Below, one piece after another: positions 52,895 through 59,470 of a stretch of DNA of 64,000 nt; positions within the stretch are counted from its first letter, which is position 1, and each line of letters opens with the position of its first letter. Below the pieces are notes generated by a model, which was given only the letters and a program-made list of their open reading frames with translations, ran no database searches and was not told the origin of the DNA. The stretch lies in the NCBI RefSeq assembly GCF_003202285.1, contig NZ_MASW01000002.1:682001-746000 (forward strand). The letters run 5' to 3'. Source of the DNA: Prauserella muralis (lineage in GTDB: Bacteria; Actinomycetota; Actinomycetes; Mycobacteriales; Pseudonocardiaceae). The translations under genes and the position numbers were made by a program.

Positions 52895-54111
52895 GTGGGG
52901 GCGCGGCGGTCGAGGGCCTGCTGCGGGAGCTGGCGCCGCAGGTGCTCACCCGGCTCGTCCGGCGTTACGGTGACTTCGACAGCAGCGAGGACGCCGTGCA
53001 GGAGGCGCTGCTGGCGGCCGCGCAGCAGTGGCCGGACGAGGGCGTGCCGGAGAACCCGCGCGGGTGGCTGGTCACGGTCGCCTCCCGGCGGCTCATCGAG
53101 ATGGTGCGCAGCGACGCCGCACGGCGGCGCCGGGAGGCCGGCACCGCGCAGCGGGAACCGCCGCCGGGCGAGCAGCAGCCGTCCGCGGACGACTCGCTGA
53201 CGCTGCTGCTGCTCTGCTGCCACCCGTCGCTGACACCGGCCTCGCAGGTGGCGTTGACGCTGCGGGCGGTCGGTGGCCTGACCACGGCCGAGATCGCGCG
53301 GGCCTACCTGGTACCCGAGGCGACCATCGGCCAGCGCATCAGCCGGGCCAAGCAGCGGATCACGGCGAGCGGCGCGCGGTTCCGGTTGCCCTCGGCCGAG
53401 GACCGGCCGCGGCGGATCGCCGGTGTGCTCCAGGTGCTCTATCTCGTGTTCAACGAGGGGTACACGGCGAGCTCGGGGGCCGAGCTGGTGCGGACCGACC
53501 TCGTCGCCGAGGCCGTCCGGCTCGCGCGGCAACTGCACGCGGCGGTACCCGAGGACGGCGAGGCGGCGGGCCTGCTCGCGCTCATGCTGCTCACCGACGC
53601 GCGCCGGGCGGCGCGGACCCGCGACGACGGCGCGCTCGTGCCGCTCGCCGAGCAGGACCGCGGCCGGTGGGACCGGAACGCCATCGACGAGGGGCTCGCA
53701 CTGGTGGAGCGGACGCTGGCGTCCGGCCCGGTGGGGCCCTACCAGCTGCAGGCGGCCATCGCCGCCGTGCACGCCGAGGCGCCGCGGGCCGAAGACACGG
53801 ACTGGCCGCAGATCCTGGCCCTGTACGACCTGCTGCGCCTGACCGCGCCGGGCCCGATGGTCACGCTCAACCGGGTCGTCGCCGTGGCCATGGTGCACGG
53901 CGCGGAGGAGGGGCTGCGGTTGCTGCGCGAGGTGGAGGCCGAGGAGGCGCTCGCCGGGCATCACCGTGTGGACGCGGTGCGGGCTCACCTGCTCGAGCTG
54001 GTGGGTGACCGCACGGCCGCGCGCGAGGCCTACCTGCGTGCGGCGCGGCGCACCCTCAGCGTGCCGGAGCAGCGCTACCTCCGCTCGCGTGCGGTGGCGC
54101 TGGGCGAGTAG
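52891..54111 (+). CDS. ECF sigma factor of the ECF42 (DGPF-linked) type
   Basis: A 406-residue protein. Sigma region 2 (TRLVRRYGDFDSSEDAVQEA, then GWLVTVASRRLIEMVRSDAA) and region 4 (LTTAEIARAYLVPEATIGQR) come first; the following roughly 220 residues are a helical TPR-like extension (LYDLLRLTAPGPMVTLNRVV) characteristic of this group. It lacks an anti-sigma gene nearby; the extension and the YCII partner are thought to control it. GTG 52891 overlaps the YCII stop. Confidence 0.9.
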   Translation: MSGGAAVEGLLRELAPQVLTRLVRRYGDFDSSEDAVQEALLAAAQQWPDEGVPENPRGWLVTVASRRLIEMVRSDAARRRREAGTAQREPPPGEQQPSADDSLTLLLLCCHPSLTPASQVALTLRAVGGLTTAEIARAYLVPEATIGQRISRAKQRITASGARFRLPSAEDRPRRIAGVLQVLYLVFNEGYTASSGAELVRTDLVAEAVRLARQLHAAVPEDGEAAGLLALMLLTDARRAARTRDDGALVPLAEQDRGRWDRNAIDEGLALVERTLASGPVGPYQLQAAIAAVHAEAPRAEDTDWPQILALYDLLRLTAPGPMVTLNRVVAVAMVHGAEEGLRLLREVEAEEALAGHHRVDAVRAHLLELVGDRTAAREAYLRAARRTLSVPEQRYLRSRAVALGE

Positions 54112-54114
54112 CCG

Positions 54115-54984
54115 TCAGGCGGTGGCGCAGGAGGCGATGAGCCTCGCAGTGGCCTCCGGCTGGTCCTCGCTGACGTAGGTGTAGGAGTCGGCGACGGTGT
54201 GCAGTTTCGCGTCGAGATCGGCTGCGTAGCGCCGCGCGTGGTCGAGGGGGAACACGCGATCCTCGGCGGCCCAGACGAAGTGGATCGGCACCGGGGCCTC
54301 GCGGACGAGCCGATGTGCCGCGTCCTGGACGTAGCGCTCGGACACCGCGCCGATGGCCTTGCGGCCGTCGACCCGGATGTCCGCCCGGTCGATCACCGGC
54401 CGCACGTAGCTGTTCATCGCCTCGGCCTCGATCGGGTACTTCGCCAGCCAGCCGTAGGTGTTGTGCCAGCGCCACGTGCGCGGAACCCGCAGCACCTGGT
54501 AGAGCGCGCGGTAGGTCAGCGGGTTGGCTGCGGTCGCCTTCAGCAGCCCGAAACCGCCTGGTGTCGGCGGCCAGGTGTCCTCCGGCGTCTCGCACGAGCT
54601 GAGCACGAGCCTGCCCAGCCGCTCGGGGTGGTGCACCGCCACGAGCTGGCTGTAGGCGCCGCCGGAGTCGTTGCCGACCAGCGTCACGTCCCGCAGGTCG
54701 AGCGCCTCGAGCAGGTCCGCGAGCACACGGGCGATGCCCGGCGGCGACAGGTCGGCGTCGCGGCGCATCGGCACGGTGTGCGACCCGAGAGGCAGGTCGG
54801 GTGCGATGCACCGGAAGTCCTGCGCCAGCGCCGGAACGACCTTGCGCCACAGGTTCGCGTTCACCAGGTAGCCGTGGGCGAACACGATGATCGGGCCGCT
54901 GCCACGGTCGTGGTAGCGCACGGTGCCGGAGGGCAGCCGCACCTCGCGCGGCTCACCGAGGCGTGTGTCTCGCCAGTCGTTCAT
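54115..54984 (-). CDS. Alpha/beta-hydrolase (dehalogenase-like class)
   Basis: A 289-residue alpha/beta hydrolase. The oxyanion segment FAHGYLVNANLW is near residue 35, the nucleophile elbow reads VGNDSGG near 105 (Asp or Ser as nucleophile), and the last His is probably that before the C terminus or in the YVSEDQPE region. The elbow with Asp is like haloalkane/fluoroacetate dehalogenase or epoxide hydrolase; with Ser it would be an esterase. Divergent from a TetR regulator with two shared operator sites, so probably repressed by it. Confidence 0.85.
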   Translation of the reverse strand: MNDWRDTRLGEPREVRLPSGTVRYHDRGSGPIIVFAHGYLVNANLWRKVVPALAQDFRCIAPDLPLGSHTVPMRRDADLSPPGIARVLADLLEALDLRDVTLVGNDSGGAYSQLVAVHHPERLGRLVLSSCETPEDTWPPTPGGFGLLKATAANPLTYRALYQVLRVPRTWRWHNTYGWLAKYPIEAEAMNSYVRPVIDRADIRVDGRKAIGAVSERYVQDAAHRLVREAPVPIHFVWAAEDRVFPLDHARRYAADLDAKLHTVADSYTYVSEDQPEATARLIASCATA

Positions 54985-55010
54985 CGGTCACGACCTCCGT
55001 TGGCCAACTA

Positions 55011-55077
55011 TTGCAACCGTTGCAAAAAGTATGCCGGGCACGGTAGCGGGCACGGGCGGTTCTTGCAACGATGGCAA
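55011..55077. promoter_or_regulatory. Two TTGCAAC-type operators of the TetR gene pair
   Basis: TTGCAACCGTTGCAA (55011-55025) is a near-perfect palindrome; TTGCAACGATGGCAA (55063-55077) is a second, slightly degenerate copy 52 bp away (centre to centre), about five helical turns. The second overlaps the first ATG of the regulator. Probable binding sites of the TetR protein controlling both divergent genes. Confidence 0.75.
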
Positions 55078-55697
55078 CAATGGCCGGTATGGATCCGCGG
55101 AAGCGGCGCACGATCGACGCCCTGCTGCATGCGGCGGAGGAGACCTTCGCGGCCCGTGGTGTCGACGAGACGACGGTGGACGAGATCGCCTCGCGGGCGG
55201 GGGTGGCGGTCGGCTCGATCTACAACCACTTCGGCTCCAAGGCGGGACTGCACGCCGCCGTGGTGGAGCGGGCGCTGGGCGCCGACCGCGACCACATGGA
55301 CCGCGCGTACACGGCCGACCGGTCGCCGGTCGAGCAGTTGTATGCCGCGGCGGAGGAGTACCTGGGCTTCTACCTGGCCTACCCGGAGTACTTCCGGATG
55401 CTGGCGTTTCCGAGCGCACCCGGTCAGTACGCGGCGGGCCAGGAGCTCGCGGAACGGCTGGCGCGCTCGGTCGACGAGCAGAACCGGCGGCTCGTGGACG
55501 CGCTGCGACGCGGCATCGCCGCCGGTGCGCTGCGGGAGGTCGACCCCGAGCAGGTGGCCACGATCCTGTGGGCGTCCTGGAACGGCGTGATCAGCCTCGG
55601 CTGGCGGCCGGACAGCCTGCGCCGCACCGAATCCGAGCTACGCGACCTGCTGCACACGGCGACCGATGTGGTGGCGCGTGGCCTGCTGGCCCGCTGA
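55071..55697 (+). CDS. TetR-family regulator
   Basis: A 208-residue (or shorter) protein; ATGs 55071, 55080 and 55089 are possible, and since an operator covers 55071 a start at 55080 or 55089 may be used. The HTH is at about 15-62 (LLHAAEETFAARGVDETTVD, then IASRAGVAVGSIYNHFGSKA). The C-terminal ligand domain is helical (LYAAAEEYLGFYLAYPEYFR). It is divergent from the alpha/beta hydrolase and very probably regulates it and itself. Confidence 0.88.
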   Translation: MATMAGMDPRKRRTIDALLHAAEETFAARGVDETTVDEIASRAGVAVGSIYNHFGSKAGLHAAVVERALGADRDHMDRAYTADRSPVEQLYAAAEEYLGFYLAYPEYFRMLAFPSAPGQYAAGQELAERLARSVDEQNRRLVDALRRGIAAGALREVDPEQVATILWASWNGVISLGWRPDSLRRTESELRDLLHTATDVVARGLLAR

Positions 55698-55723
55698 GAG
55701 AGGGGGTCTCGCCCGGAACCGTG

Positions 55724-56107
55724 TCAGCGCATCCAGGTGCGGTCGCTGAAGTCCTCGTCGTCGCCGTCGTCATCGCCCCGTGCCGCCGTCGGGGTCTCGG
55801 CGTCCGCGCGCACCTGCTCGAACTGCTCCTCGCCCTGCCTGGCGAGCTCCTCCCGTTCCTCCTCCGAGAGATTGCGGTAGGTCTCGGCGCCCTGTTCGGC
55901 GAGCGGATTCAGGACGCGGGCGAACGCGGGCGTGTGCACCATGTCGCGCAGGCTCCGCCGTCCCGACGTGACGTCGTCGACGAGCCGGGCGAACTCCGGG
56001 TCGTCGACCTTGTCGCGCAACACCCCGAGCGAGTTCTTCACGTGCTTCGACAGCGCCACGTCGCCGCGCGCGATGTCGAGGGTCGGTTCCTGCTCGCTGC
56101 CGCTCAA
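55724..56107 (-). CDS. Small acidic protein of the WXG100-like cluster
   Basis: A 127-residue soluble protein, 1 nt after the stop of the WXG gene. It is helical with many charged residues (SKHVKNSLGVLRDKVDDPEF, NLSEEEREELARQGEEQFEQ) and an acidic end (DDDGDDEDFSD). The location as the last gene of the trio suggests a chaperone or accessory for the secreted proteins, but the family is not one I can name. Confidence 0.65.
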   Translation of the reverse strand: MSGSEQEPTLDIARGDVALSKHVKNSLGVLRDKVDDPEFARLVDDVTSGRRSLRDMVHTPAFARVLNPLAEQGAETYRNLSEEEREELARQGEEQFEQVRADAETPTAARGDDDGDDEDFSDRTWMR

Positions 56108-56108
56108 C

Positions 56109-56828
56109 TCAGACTCCAGGGTGGTCGTAGTTGCCCGCGGGCAACGCCTGCAGGTCGTTGTCCTTGAGCGTGCTCAGATAGCCGGCCATGACGCCGACGA
56201 GGGCCTGCGCGGAGTTCCACGCGGCGGTGTGGGCGTCGAGCACCTTGCCCCAGGTGCCGATCGCCTTGCTGATCGTCACCGCGGCGGCGGCTCCGGACAG
56301 GATCGGTCCGATGATGGTCCAGCTGCTCGCGGCGGCGGCCGCGAGTTCGATCCCGATCGCGATCAGGTAGTCGAAGAGCGTCTCCATGAAGCCCTTGACC
56401 GCGTTCGCCGTCTCGTACATGCCGACGGCGGCCTGCTTGAGCTCCCGTCCCATGGCGTTCAGCGTGCTTTCCTGGTCCGCGATCGCGTTGGCGACACGGG
56501 TGAAGTACTCGACTGCCGTGTCGGCGGCGTTGCCGGTCCAGCCCTCGCGCACGGTGGTCAGGCCACTCGTGATGACGTTGGCGAAGTCGCTGTTGAAGGC
56601 ACCGAGGTTCTCGCAGGCGATGCCGGCCTTCTGGACGGCCTCGAAGTCGCCCGCGAACTTCTCGGCCACCCATTCGCCGGGATTGACGCCGGTCACCAGC
56701 CCGATCGCCTCACCGACCCAATAGGACACGCTGATGTACTGGCTGACGCCGATGACGCTTTCGAGCAGGTCGGGGACCGGGTCCGACGAGGTCGGCGGCG
56801 TCAGCTGGGAAGAAGGGGAGTCGGCCAT
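56109..56828 (-). CDS. WXG100-like helical protein with C-terminal hydrophobic region
   Basis: A 239-residue protein (ATG 56828). Residues about 65-140 form a WXG-type helical hairpin with REGWTGNAADTAVEYF at its turn, followed by a hydrophobic stretch (YLIAIGIELAAAAASSWTII near 155-180) and a further helical part. It looks like a type VII secretion-related substrate of the LXG/EspA-like class lacking a polymorphic toxin domain. One base separates it from the previous gene. No ESX ATPase is in the window. Confidence 0.75.
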   Translation of the reverse strand: MADSPSSQLTPPTSSDPVPDLLESVIGVSQYISVSYWVGEAIGLVTGVNPGEWVAEKFAGDFEAVQKAGIACENLGAFNSDFANVITSGLTTVREGWTGNAADTAVEYFTRVANAIADQESTLNAMGRELKQAAVGMYETANAVKGFMETLFDYLIAIGIELAAAAASSWTIIGPILSGAAAAVTISKAIGTWGKVLDAHTAAWNSAQALVGVMAGYLSTLKDNDLQALPAGNYDHPGV

Positions 56829-56829
56829 G

Positions 56830-57147
56830 TCACGCACCCGCCTCGGGGTAGGTGCTGTCCATGCGCTCGGCCTCGGCCTTGTCGGTGTTGCCGTACATCA
56901 TCGCCGCCTTGTCCACTTCGGATGCCGCGGCCTGCGCGATGCCTGCCAGCCGCTCGTAGTTCTCGGTGAGCGCGTTCCTCGCGTCGGTCACCGCGCCCAC
57001 GATGGTCTGGAAGATCCCGGCGTCACCGCCGCTGAGGTTCAGGTGGTCCTCCGCGTAGCCCTTCGCCGCGTTCGCCTCGGCGACGAGCCCGTCCAGCTCT
57101 TCGCCGAAGGCCGAGATGACCCGCGGCTCGGCAATGAAGCCCCCCAT
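56830..57147 (-). CDS. EspC/WXG100-like small helical protein
   Basis: A 105-residue protein from ATG 57147, GGGGAGGG upstream. It is a helix-turn-helix hairpin (FGEELDGLVAEANAAKGYAE; TIVGAVTDARNALTENYERL) with a final ETYPEAG-type tail (TYPEAGA). Type VII secretion partners of this size usually pair with a larger helical protein, here the next gene. The Tyr-x3-Glu/Asp-like secretion signal is not fully clear (YERLA, YGNTD). Confidence 0.7.
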   Translation of the reverse strand: MGGFIAEPRVISAFGEELDGLVAEANAAKGYAEDHLNLSGGDAGIFQTIVGAVTDARNALTENYERLAGIAQAAASEVDKAAMMYGNTDKAEAERMDSTYPEAGA

Positions 57148-57255
57148 GGTCCCTCCCCGTTTTCCGTCATCCGAAGCGATCAACTCCGGACATCGGACGG
57201 GCGCGGCTAGAATTCGGTTCCGTCCGAGTTCCGTCATGGTGACAGGAGTTCTCCA

Positions 57256-57798
57256 GTGCCGCATCACGATGGCGTCGTCACGTTGCCTGCCGAGTTCGTG
57301 GGCCGGCCGGGCAGCTTGCCGCGCCATTGTTCGCGACACGGCCTGCCTGCGGTCCGACAGAAGGACTTCGTTCTCCAGTCGAAGGTGAAGATCAAAGGCA
57401 ACCGGTTCCTGCAGGTCGGTGGCCGAGGCGTTCTCGGGATGGCCGAACGCCTCGATCAGCACCGCAGGAACGTGCGCGTCGCCGACGTCAAGGGGTGGCC
57501 ACTGTGCCGGAAATGCACCCGGACGAGGGCGTGGTGGCTGACCGTCGCGTCGGTTCTGTTCTTCGGTGGCCTGGCGGCGTTCGCGGGCGCGCTGATCGTG
57601 GCCGGGGTCACCGATGGCATGCCGTGGCTGGCTGGTGTGGCCGTCGCCGGTTTCGTGCTGATGCCGCTCTCCGCGTTCCCGTTCGTGCTGGGGAGTCTGC
57701 CCCGGCTGACCGGTGCGCAGACCTCGCCTGACGGCGCCTCGGTGATCGTCACCAATCCCAGCGAGGCGTTCGCGGCGGAGGTGCCGTCGGCCCGGTAG
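57256..57798 (+). CDS. Two-helix membrane protein of unknown function
   Basis: A 180-residue GTG-start protein. The N-terminal 95 residues hold two Cys/His spots (LPRHCSRHG, PLCRKCTR) possibly binding metal, then two transmembrane helices (WLTVASVLFFGGLAAFAGAL and VAVAGFVLMPLSAFPFVLGS). The C-terminal tail is short and polar. Divergent from the WXG-like trio (108 bp apart), so it may belong with it. Confidence 0.68.
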   Translation: MPHHDGVVTLPAEFVGRPGSLPRHCSRHGLPAVRQKDFVLQSKVKIKGNRFLQVGGRGVLGMAERLDQHRRNVRVADVKGWPLCRKCTRTRAWWLTVASVLFFGGLAAFAGALIVAGVTDGMPWLAGVAVAGFVLMPLSAFPFVLGSLPRLTGAQTSPDGASVIVTNPSEAFAAEVPSAR

Positions 57799-57807
57799 TG
57801 GTCCGTT

Positions 57808-57936
57808 CGTGGCACGAGACGGCGAACGGCGGCTCCCGATGCTCGGGAACCGCCGTCCGGAGACCGCCTCTGACGTGCGTGGACGTCGTGGAGCGGGCGA
57901 CGGGAATCGAACCCGCGTAGCCAGTTTGGAAGACTG
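57808..57936. repeat. Direct repeat, left copy: truncated tRNA-Gly 3' half and terminator
   Basis: Identical to 59001-59129 except at two positions (57809 G/A; one C/G near 57827). It contains the tRNA 3' half from the anticodon loop through CCA (57889-57936, minus strand) and the hairpin GGCGGCTCCCGA...TCGGGAACCGCC (57828-57854). It cannot make a functional tRNA. Confidence 0.92.
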
Positions 57937-58009
57937 CGCGGGCACGCTGGATCAACTGCCTGACCTGCGGCTGAGACGCTGTGACCGGGACCGCATGGTC
58001 GACGCCGTT

Positions 58010-58032
58010 CACCTATACGTTTACAATAGGTG
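58010..58032 (+). promoter_or_regulatory. Inverted-repeat operator of vapBC
   Basis: CACCTAT and ATAGGTG are perfect inverted arms separated by 9 bp and overlap a likely -10, TACAAT (58022-58027). The vapB ATG follows at 58034, suggesting a leaderless transcript. Position and symmetry fit antitoxin-toxin autorepression. Confidence 0.75.
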
Positions 58033-58033
58033 C

Positions 58034-58264
58034 ATGCGCCAGACTGCCGTGTACCTTCAAGATCACCAGCTCAGCGGACTCAAAGACGCGAGCCGCAAGC
58101 TGGGCCGGAGCGAGGCCGACCTGCTACGGGAAGGCGTTGATTTGGTGTTGGCTCGGTATCGCGAGCCGATTGGTGAGTGCGATTTGCCTGCCGTTCACGG
58201 CGGTGGCCAGCTAGCCAGCCGGGTTGACGACCTGCTTGACGAAGGCTTCGGACGCACTGCGTGA
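58034..58264 (+). CDS. vapB: VapB-type antitoxin
   Basis: A 76-residue protein: MRQTAVYLQDHQLSGLKDAS is an RHH-like N-terminal strand-helix for DNA binding, followed by LGRSEADLLREGVDLVLARY; the C-terminal part (SRVDDLLDEGFGRTA) is the flexible segment that usually blocks the toxin site. The stop overlaps the vapC GTG start. It should neutralise VapC and repress at the inverted repeat upstream. Confidence 0.85.
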   Translation: MRQTAVYLQDHQLSGLKDASRKLGRSEADLLREGVDLVLARYREPIGECDLPAVHGGGQLASRVDDLLDEGFGRTA

Positions 58265-58704
58265 TCGTCATCGCCGACACGTCCGGACTACTGGCCGCCA
58301 TCGACCGCGATGACAAGGAGCACAATGCCGCCCGCACAGCTATTGCGCGGGCGAGTCTGCTCGTGATCTCCCCCATGGTGCTGGCCGAGCTGGATTACCT
58401 GGTCGCCAAGCATTTCGGGGAAGACACAGCGATGGCAGTCTCTGACAACCTCGCCACGAGAACGCGCAAGCGCGACTACGAGATCGCAGAGATCACCGCT
58501 GACCTTCTTGTCGAAGCCAAGGCCGTCCGCTCACGTTACCGTTCTCTCGAACTAGGACTCACCGACGCCGCCAACGTCGTACTGGCCGCCCGCTACAGCA
58601 CGGATGCGATACTGACGCTGGATCGCCGCCATTTTCGGACTGCTCAACCAATCGCCGGAGTTCACACAGCATTCCGTCTACTTCCCGACGACCTCGAAGC
58701 ATGA
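58261..58704 (+). CDS. vapC: VapC toxin, PIN-domain ribonuclease
   Basis: A 147-residue PIN protein. The acidic metal-binding set is visible: Asp6 (VIADTSGL), Glu43 (VLAELDYLV), Asp102 (LGLTDAANVVLA) and Asp121 (ILTLDRRHF). All are intact, so it should be an active Mg2+-dependent RNase, usually cutting tRNA or rRNA. GTG 58261 overlaps the antitoxin stop (GTGA). Codons are less GC-biased than in flanking genes. Confidence 0.9.
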   Translation: MIVIADTSGLLAAIDRDDKEHNAARTAIARASLLVISPMVLAELDYLVAKHFGEDTAMAVSDNLATRTRKRDYEIAEITADLLVEAKAVRSRYRSLELGLTDAANVVLAARYSTDAILTLDRRHFRTAQPIAGVHTAFRLLPDDLEA

Positions 58705-58707
58705 TTT

Positions 58708-58953
58708 GTGGGCGACCCGGAATTGTTTTCCGTGTGCTGTAAGCAAACATATGGGGGTGCTACAGCGCGGCTGACCATCGCGAGCGGATCTCCTGGTATC
58801 GGCGTCGCCGGGACTCTCGCAGCGCGTGCTGGTGAGCTGGTCGGGCGTACTGAGGACTGGCTTCACAAGGTCGAGAACGACCGGATTCAGCTGGACCGGC
58901 TGTCGGTCCTCAACTCGCCGGCTACGGGAACTTCCACCGCGGCACGCAGGTGA
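58708..58953 (+). pseudogene. Remnant of an XRE/HTH regulator gene
   Basis: The 81-codon frame contains LAARAGELVGRTEDWLHKVE and NDRIQLDRLSVL, as in the HTH of XRE-type regulators of Pseudonocardiaceae, but no proper N terminus precedes it and it ends abruptly with an unrelated tail. The start of the frame (GDPELFSVCCKQTYGG) is not like the family. It is probably a decayed fragment carried with the islet. Confidence 0.55.
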
Positions 58954-59000
58954 AAGGAGGCGCGTCCGACGATGATCAGCAGGCGAGTCAATGGCACGCT

Positions 59001-59129
59001 CATGGCACGAGACGGCGAAGGGCGGCTCCCGATGCTCGGGAACCGCCGTCCGGAGACCGCCTCTGACGTGCGTGGACGTCGTGGAGCGGGCGACGGGAAT
59101 CGAACCCGCGTAGCCAGTTTGGAAGACTG
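59001..59129. repeat. Direct repeat, right copy: intact tRNA-Gly 3' half and terminator
   Basis: Matches 57808-57936, offset 1193 bp. It includes the 3' half of the working tRNA-Gly gene and the flanking terminator hairpin. The match stops at 59129, inside the anticodon arm. Confidence 0.92.
59021..59047 (-). terminator. tRNA-Gly terminator hairpin
   Basis: On the minus strand GGCGG-T-TCCCGA and TCGGGA-G-CCGCC form a 12-bp stem (one G-T pair) with a 3-nt loop, 35 nt after the tRNA. The same hairpin exists in the left repeat (57828-57854). Confidence 0.8.
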
Positions 59130-59155
59130 GGGCTCTACCATTGAGCTACGCCCGC
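59082..59155 (-). tRNA. tRNA-Gly (anticodon UCC), CCA encoded
   Basis: On the minus strand acceptor GCGGGCG pairs with CGCCCGC, D arm GCTCAATGGTAGAGC, anticodon stem CCAGT/ACTGG with loop CTTCCAA (anticodon TCC), and T arm GCGGG TTCGATT CCCGT. Discriminator T followed by encoded CCA. It reads GGA codons and is the insertion site of the VapBC islet. Confidence 0.93.
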
Positions 59156-59235
59156 GTACGACTGGTGACCAGCCGCACCGGTAGTGTACCGGGGCACGCT
59201 AAGGTGGTCGCACACCACCTCGGCGTGGCGTGAGA

Positions 59236-59309
59236 CGGGGCGTGGCGCAGCTTGGTAGCGCATTCGCTTTGGGAGCGAAGGGTCGCAGGTTCAAATCCTG
59301 TCGCCCCGA
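59236..59309 (+). tRNA. tRNA-Pro (anticodon UGG)
   Basis: Acceptor CGGGGCG pairs with CGCCCCG, D arm GCGCAGCTTGGTAGCGC, anticodon stem TTCGC/GCGAA with loop TTTGGGA (anticodon TGG), T arm GCAGG TTCAAAT CCTGT, discriminator A. No encoded CCA. It is divergent from tRNA-Gly and 81 bp away. Confidence 0.94.
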
Positions 59310-59391
59310 CTCGGATGGCCCTGACCGGCCACTTCACCGGCCTCGGGGGAGTGGCCGGCTGGCGGGACAGCGCGAGGGCTGTCGGCGGCGA

Positions 59392-59440
59392 GCCGAAGGG
59401 CACCTTGGGTACACACCAGGTACCCAAGGGCACCTTCGGC
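59392..59440. repeat. Dispersed palindrome, copy 2 (terminator-like)
   Basis: Arms of 21 bp (59392-59412 and 59420-59440) pair with three central mismatches around a 7-nt loop; the core CCTTGGGTAC...GTACCCAAGG matches copy 1 at 45211-45263. It lies between tRNA-Pro and a convergent gene, within the gene-free stretch 59310-59470. Confidence 0.78.
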
Positions 59441-59470
59441 ACGGCCACACGCCGGTGGCCGGCGCGCGCG

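Larger units (their letters stand above)
57808..59129. mobile_element. VapBC islet bounded by tRNA-Gly-derived direct repeats
   Basis: A direct repeat of 129 bp (57808-57936 and 59001-59129, two mismatches) made of the 3' half of tRNA-Gly plus its terminator flanks 1.06 kb with vapB, vapC and an HTH-gene remnant. The intact tRNA is at the right repeat, the left holds only its 3' half starting at the anticodon arm, the usual site of integrase crossover. No integrase is present. Base composition inside is lower in GC than its surroundings. Confidence 0.8.

Noticed and set aside
57809-58033. N-terminal extension of vapB reading through the repeated tRNA segment
   Set aside because: It translates a tRNA fragment and terminator; the ATG at 58034 follows a promoter and operator directly.
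58972-59184. Small frame over the second tRNA-Gly repeat
   Set aside because: It lies over a tRNA gene and its terminator.
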